This document shows positions 21,481 to 25,924 of a stretch of 25,924 bases of DNA, one piece after another. How positions within the stretch are numbered: the stretch's first letter is position 1; each line of letters starts with the position of its first letter. Source of the DNA: Ectocarpus siliculosus (Eukaryota > Sar > Phaeophyceae > Ectocarpales > Ectocarpaceae). The stretch lies in assembly GCA_000310025.1 (NCBI GenBank), contig FN649752.1, forward strand, positions 2,482,322 to 2,508,245. Direction: 5' to 3'. The translations under genes were made by a program, and so were the position numbers. The notes beneath the pieces are model-generated. The model had not been told where the DNA came from. It did not search any database and worked only from the letters and a program-made list of their open reading frames with translations.

Positions 21481-21731
21481 GTGTGAGTGTGGAGAACGAA
21501 CAGCAGGATATATCTACTACTGTAGGACGATGTATGTGCTTGTATGTAAGCCATGCAAGGTACGGTTCTCCGTCGGGTCTCCGCCGGCTCTCGTATTACC
21601 CGCTACCCCGCAGCCGCCAGGGAATGCGGTGATGTAGTGTAGTAGAGGACACAAAACACGGCACAACAGCAGTGCGATGCGCGATGCATCAGCGTTGGAG
21701 TGTCGAAGTCGTGTGCCACTTCAACGTGCAC

Positions 21732-21931
21732 CCTCCTCCCGGACGGCCTGCGGGCCGCTCGTTGGGTTAACAGCCTCGAAACTTCGGCGGGAAATTTTTC
21801 GTGCAACAGCCAGCAGTTCGACCGTTCTCACAAGCACAGCAAGCACTTCGTTACGCAGCTGTTTTTTTGCGCTCTCCTCGCCGGCATCCAAGTACTTCCC
21901 GGAGCCGAGGGTTCGTTCAGGCTCTACGGTG
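21732..21931 (-). CDS. weak exon candidate, helical, minus strand
   Basis: Between a CATAG acceptor and a GGTGCA-type donor the minus frame reads TLGSGKYLDAGEESAKKQL and then a Leu/Val/Arg-rich amphipathic helix (LAVLVRTVELLAVARKI). Third-position GC is about 60%. It could be an upstream exon of the gene containing 20865-20644. No family is recognised. Confidence 0.22.
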
Positions 21932-22476
21932 CTATGATGCAGCAGTAGAATCAGCGGCAGCGGCGGCAGCAGCAGCAGCACATCTTATTTGGCAAATCAC
22001 CCATCATTTGAGGTGCTCGAAAGCAACCCGGGCGGATAATTAAGCCCGAAATCCCCGACAAACCGACGGATGTCCAAAGATTCACTCTTACTTCCGGTCG
22101 TCCGCACCTTCTTACTCGCATGTAGAAGTATGCAACCCCACCTATTAATACTACAACTACAACGAGCTACACCAGTCCAGCATAGTATTAGATTTTTCCA
22201 TTCTCCACGCGCTCGCGCCGAATTCCAGCTGGCCGGGCGCACCTGCACACAGCAGTTTGGCTGTTTCTGCTGCATTTCTCTCAGACGGGGTTGGATCACC
22301 GCTCGCCGCTCGCCATAGAGGGCTACGGCGGTGCCACGGCTGGTAGCACGCACACGCGGAACGCCACCACCAGAGGGGAGAAAGTACGTCCGTCTACTAT
22401 CCAGCCAGCTCTTGCGCATGTTTTTCCTTTCTTTTTTAACGCCGCAAGAGCAAGTAATCTCAATTACGTGTTGGAC

Positions 22477-22527
22477 TACTGCTGCTGCTGAAGCTGCTGC
22501 TGCTTGCTGCTGCTGCTGTGGCTGTGA
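22477..22527. repeat. CTG/CAG microsatellite
   Basis: Interrupted CTG triplets lie in apparently non-coding sequence. A shorter CTG run lies at about 9170-9187 in the myosin intron region. Confidence 0.9.
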
Positions 22528-25138
22528 GCGCTTTTAATGAAATGCGCATGGCTCCAGCCAGCACACATGACACGAAACCGCATGTGTGTTTGTGCGACGA
22601 TCATCCACGTTGCTTGCAAGCACCCCGCGGGTCGATCATTGCAGAATTCCTCGCGGTTTTGTTTTTTGTGCGTCGCCGTTGTTGTTGTTGTTCTTGTCCC
22701 CCGAGGGAGGGTGAGCGGCACCCTCTTCGTTTTTTGCGCGCGGTATGCGCATGTTGGTGTACTGCTGTAGTAGTTCGTTGGCCTTGTTTTTGGTCGAAGT
22801 ACAACTACTGCAGAGCGAGTTTCCTCCCCAAGAACAAGAAAAAAATTCAGCTTCGTCGCGAGTCGACCAAAACCGAACACACTATCCGTGTTGAAGGGGT
22901 GTAGACAGCATGCATGTGCATGTAAGGTTTCGCTAGAGGCAGCTCGTACCCGATGAGGGTCCTCGCCGTGTACTAGCATAAGAAGGCGAAAATTCTCGCT
23001 CGTATTCTCTTGTCCCTCCAAGGTCAAGGCACGCTATTATTTTAATAATCTCCACACGACCCCGTTAAGTGTTAGACTAGTACGGACAGAAGAAGGTACT
23101 GAGCAGAGAGAATGGAACGGTTTTTCAATGTAAAGACAACAACAACAACAACACACACCAGCCGATATCAGATATAAATTCCGTTGCATGATTAGCCCGT
23201 TCCCTCTCTCTCTCCTGGTTTGCCGTGCGCGCCCGGGCCTTGTACCGCCATCATCATCGCAGGTACAAGGCACCGCAAACGAGAATAGTTATTTTTGGAT
23301 CTAGAAAGGGGAGCGATGTCGCGAGCAGGGCTGGAGGAGAGAGCCATTCCGCCGGTAGACGTGGTGGCTGAATCAAGCATGTCATCGGTGAGGACGGCGA
23401 CATAAAAAACAGGAGATGATTGATTCCTTCAAGTGGGGAGGGAGGGGCGGCATGGCGTTGCGCACCAGGGGACTGACTGCTCCCCTTGCTTCGGTAGCCG
23501 AGTTGTTTCTTTCGTCCAGCCCAGTCTCTGGGGGAAGGGGGAGAGGGGGGGCAGGTCGACACACACTCTTGTGCTAATTTTCGGCATTAAAAATTGTCTC
23601 GGGTGGGGGAGCAAGTACACTTCAGAACAGAGAGGATCTATATCATATGTTGTATGCGTACACAGGGCGTACGCTGTTGATTTTCTCGTCACATCGGAGC
23701 GTTCCTGGTTTCCAATCAACCTGGTTTCCGTTCATCGGCGGGTCGACCCCACGAACGAACGTTGCCACGCTCCGTCTCCACGGGTGTGCGTGCGCACGAC
23801 CGAAAAGAGCTGTCCGTCGTAGCCCGCAACTGTGTATTTTTAGCTTTGAACAACGCTGGGGGGCAACGACAAAGGAAAATGAAGTGTGTTTTGTTTGTAC
23901 TTTTTCTGCTCATCGGTCGGGAATCCTATTCCTCGACATGTTAACCTCTAGCTGGGAGTTTTGCGTTTCGGACGAGACGCTCGTTCTTCGAAGCGAAACG
24001 TGAAAGCAGTTTGCACCCCCCCGGGGCGCTCGCTCTACATGTATGATACCTCCTGTTGTGATCTGCCATCGACGCCCGCGAGTTTTGTGGGATTGGCGCA
24101 AAATGACTTTGATGTTGGATTTTATCAAGAAGCTGTGAGCCGACCGCCGTGTTTCGGCATATAAGAATCATATGGTTTGTATGCCACCTTGTAGAAGTGC
24201 GGTTGGCCTTGTGTTTTAACGTCAGTTCGCCGAAGAGAGACGTACGAACGTACAACGTGCTGTGAGTCTCGGGTACTCTTTCCCTTCGGTGATGGAAACA
24301 TTTCGGTGGGCGGGCAGCCGGCGCGAGAAAGATAGATGCCAGCACCACTGACAACCAAGCGACCAAAATGAATTGACACAATCGCCTACCACGATTTTTT
24401 CTACGATATGGCGTGCGAAGCTGCATGCACATACATGCATTTACTGTCGACAACTTCAACAAGCCAACAATGCAGCGTATTTGCTACAGCTGCTGTGGCG
24501 CAGAGTAGATCTGGCGCGAATCGCATCGCACGGCCCACTCATTCCTCGAACAGCGCTTTCTTCAAGGCTGTTGCTAGCTGTTCTGGGGATCGTGCCGACG
24601 ATGGCGACCTGTGATGTTGACACCGCGCCACCCTGTCCGGCCAGTAACGCAATGTACCGAACCGACGGTCTCTGACGTTTTGGCGCCGACGATCGCATGG
24701 GTATGACGTTTTTTGTTTTGTTTTTTCTGTTGTTTCGTCACCCTTGAAGATACTCCAACGGCTCTCAATACCTGTACATCTTCTATGTACTGCTGTGTAG
24801 AAGGACCCGGTTCAACGCCTACGTTTTTCTCGAAAGCCGTTCATACAAACCGCGTTCAACACACCCGCCCGGTGGGCAAGCTGTGTGCTCGTTGTTCCGG
24901 GGCCAAATGTTTCTGCTGAAAAAAAACAAGGAAGCTACAGTAGATAGCAATATTTGCTTTGCAGGCGACTAGAGTGAAGATCGGCCAATATATAGCCCTA
25001 TGTTCCGAGGTCTCCCATTTAACGTGTCTCGAAAACAAAATATCCTGAGGGTCATGGGAACGAGGCATGACCACACTGTTTCGATAGCGCTTCGGTGAAC
25101 GTATCGTCGCGTTTCTACCCCCTGGTGCCTCAGACTAC

Positions 25139-25158
25139 GCCCCCCCCCCCCCCCCCCC
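25139..25158. repeat. poly-C tract
   Basis: About twenty consecutive C residues lie shortly before the ankyrin exon, ahead of a pyrimidine-rich stretch that leads into a possible acceptor (agaacag, 25194). Confidence 0.95.
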
Positions 25159-25197
25159 GCGCGTGCGCCCGTGTCCCTCTCTTTTTGAGAACAGGAG

Positions 25198-25924
25198 ATG
25201 CGAAGACGGCTCGCGCTGCGCGGCTCAGGCGAAACCCTCCTCCTCCTGGCGGCGTCGACGTTGAGTAAGGACGGCCTGGTTCGGCTACCCTACCTCGACA
25301 CGCTTGCCCCGTCGAAGGCGCCGCCGTCGCAATCGCCGCCGCTTCCGGCCGCCGCCGCTTCCGCTGCGGCGGGACCCTGGGGAGACTGGCTGCGCATCAT
25401 GGCGTTGTGTTGCTCGTGCTCAAGCGGCGGCGACGGGCACAACGATTTCACGCCCGCCTTTTCCGCCGCCACCAAAGAAGAAACGCCCACCGCCACTAGC
25501 CGGTGCCGCTGCCCGATCGCCACCGTCGAGAGCTTCCTCGGCAACGCGGCAGCGGCGGCGGCGCGACGAACCGACGACGAACGGTCCGCTACTGCGGCGG
25601 CGGAGCAGCAGCAGCAGTACCGACTCGTCCGCTCGGCGTGCCGTGACACGGCCGAGTCCCTCCTGTCCAGCGCCACGCGCCTCCTGGGCGAGCGGGACTG
25701 GGCCGACTGGCTCAAGGCGCCCCTCATCGGCGCCGCGTCCCAGGGCGACCTCGACGCCGTGCGGCTGCTCCTGGCGGCCGGCGCCGGCGGCCGGGGCATC
25801 GGGGCGTGGATGATCCCGGGCGGGGAAGGGCGGACGCTCCTGCACGCCGCTGCCAGCGGCGGCAGCGCGGCGGTGGTCGAGGCCCTCATTGACGCCGGCA
25901 CCGGGGTTATCGCGAACCATTCCA
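25198..25924 (+). CDS. ankyrin-repeat protein, N-terminal part (runs off window)
   Basis: An open frame from ATG 25198 continues without a stop to the right edge (242 codons). It opens basic-hydrophobic (MRRRLALRGSGETLLLLAAS), passes through Pro/Ala-rich and Cys-rich stretches and a short QQQQ run, then a helical segment (ACRDTAESLLSSATRLLGER). From about 25710 it shows ankyrin units: PLIGAASQGDLDAVRLLLAA, then GRTLLHAAASGGSAAVVEAL, each with the TPLH-like and LL..GA pattern. Ankyrin arrays mediate protein-protein contacts; the partner is unknown. High third-position GC supports the frame. A pyrimidine-rich acceptor ending at 25194 keeps the same frame, so 25198 may be inside an internal exon rather than the true start. 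More repeats are expected beyond the window. Confidence 0.88.
   Translation, partial: MRRRLALRGSGETLLLLAASTLSKDGLVRLPYLDTLAPSKAPPSQSPPLPAAAASAAAGPWGDWLRIMALCCSCSSGGDGHNDFTPAFSAATKEETPTATSRCRCPIATVESFLGNAAAAAARRTDDERSATAAAEQQQQYRLVRSACRDTAESLLSSATRLLGERDWADWLKAPLIGAASQGDLDAVRLLLAAGAGGRGIGAWMIPGGEGRTLLHAAASGGSAAVVEALIDAGTGVIANHS

Larger units (their letters stand above)
21950..25190. other. long region without a supportable gene
   Basis: Open frames here are short, lack domains and lack a consistent codon bias. One small possibility is an ATG at 23319 opening a short peptide (MSRAGLEERAIPPVDVV) that reaches a GTGAGG donor near 23391, but nothing continues it. Simple repeats include CTG triplets at about 22477-22527 and CAA triplets at about 23140-23155. 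I see no tRNA-like cloverleaf, rRNA or transposase fragment. Confidence 0.45.

Noticed and set aside
25304-25901. ORFs on both strands over the ankyrin region
   Set aside because: They are Arg/Pro/Ser-rich shadows; the ankyrin motifs are only in the plus frame that starts at 25198.
1-25924. CRISPR arrays, phage or viral genes, insertion sequences, rRNA or tRNA genes
   Set aside because: No regularly spaced repeats, transposase or capsid-like proteins, cloverleaf patterns or rRNA-like blocks were seen on either strand.

Overview
This window is nuclear DNA from a photosynthetic stramenopile, most likely an Ectocarpus-like brown alga. Three observations point there. The genes are GC-rich and cut into many short exons by long introns loaded with simple repeats. 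One gene begins with a signal peptide ending in an AFAP motif, the hallmark of proteins sent to the secondary plastid of heterokonts. The right edge opens an ankyrin-repeat protein of a kind that is abundant in brown algae. There is no sign of a bacterial, phage or integrated viral gene set.

Layout. Positions 1-290 are a homopolymer-rich edge, probably poor sequence. On the minus strand, 9490 down to 411 holds a myosin heavy chain. Fifteen exons join with consistent phases into about 800 residues of motor domain, from the N-terminal SH3-like segment to just before the converter; the neck and tail lie beyond the left edge. A possible tiny first exon sits at 10002-10016. About 0.7 kb upstream, on the plus strand, a divergent gene (10733-14304) encodes a plastid-targeted four-helix membrane protein resembling UncI/CGL160, the assembly factor of chloroplast ATP synthase. 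It converges on a minus-strand gene (19069 down to 15485) for a large acidic, low-complexity protein that I do not recognise, with about three tandem repeats of ~45 residues near its C-terminus. Its second intron holds an AT-rich stretch that reads as the start of organellar ribosomal protein S8, so it is probably a transferred organelle DNA fragment.

From 19070 to 25190 only isolated exon candidates can be named, some mutually exclusive on the two strands, and most of this stretch looks intergenic or intronic. At 25198 a plus-strand ankyrin-repeat ORF opens and runs off the right edge.

The genes do not form a pathway. The myosin is a cytoplasmic actin motor, the UncI-like protein belongs to the plastid membrane, and the other two are unplaced. 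I see no novel multi-gene system. The most interesting items are the organelle-derived intron fragment, a GC-AG intron in the myosin gene, the low-complexity insertions in the motor loops, the in-frame repeat protein, and a nested perfect inverted repeat inside a myosin intron.
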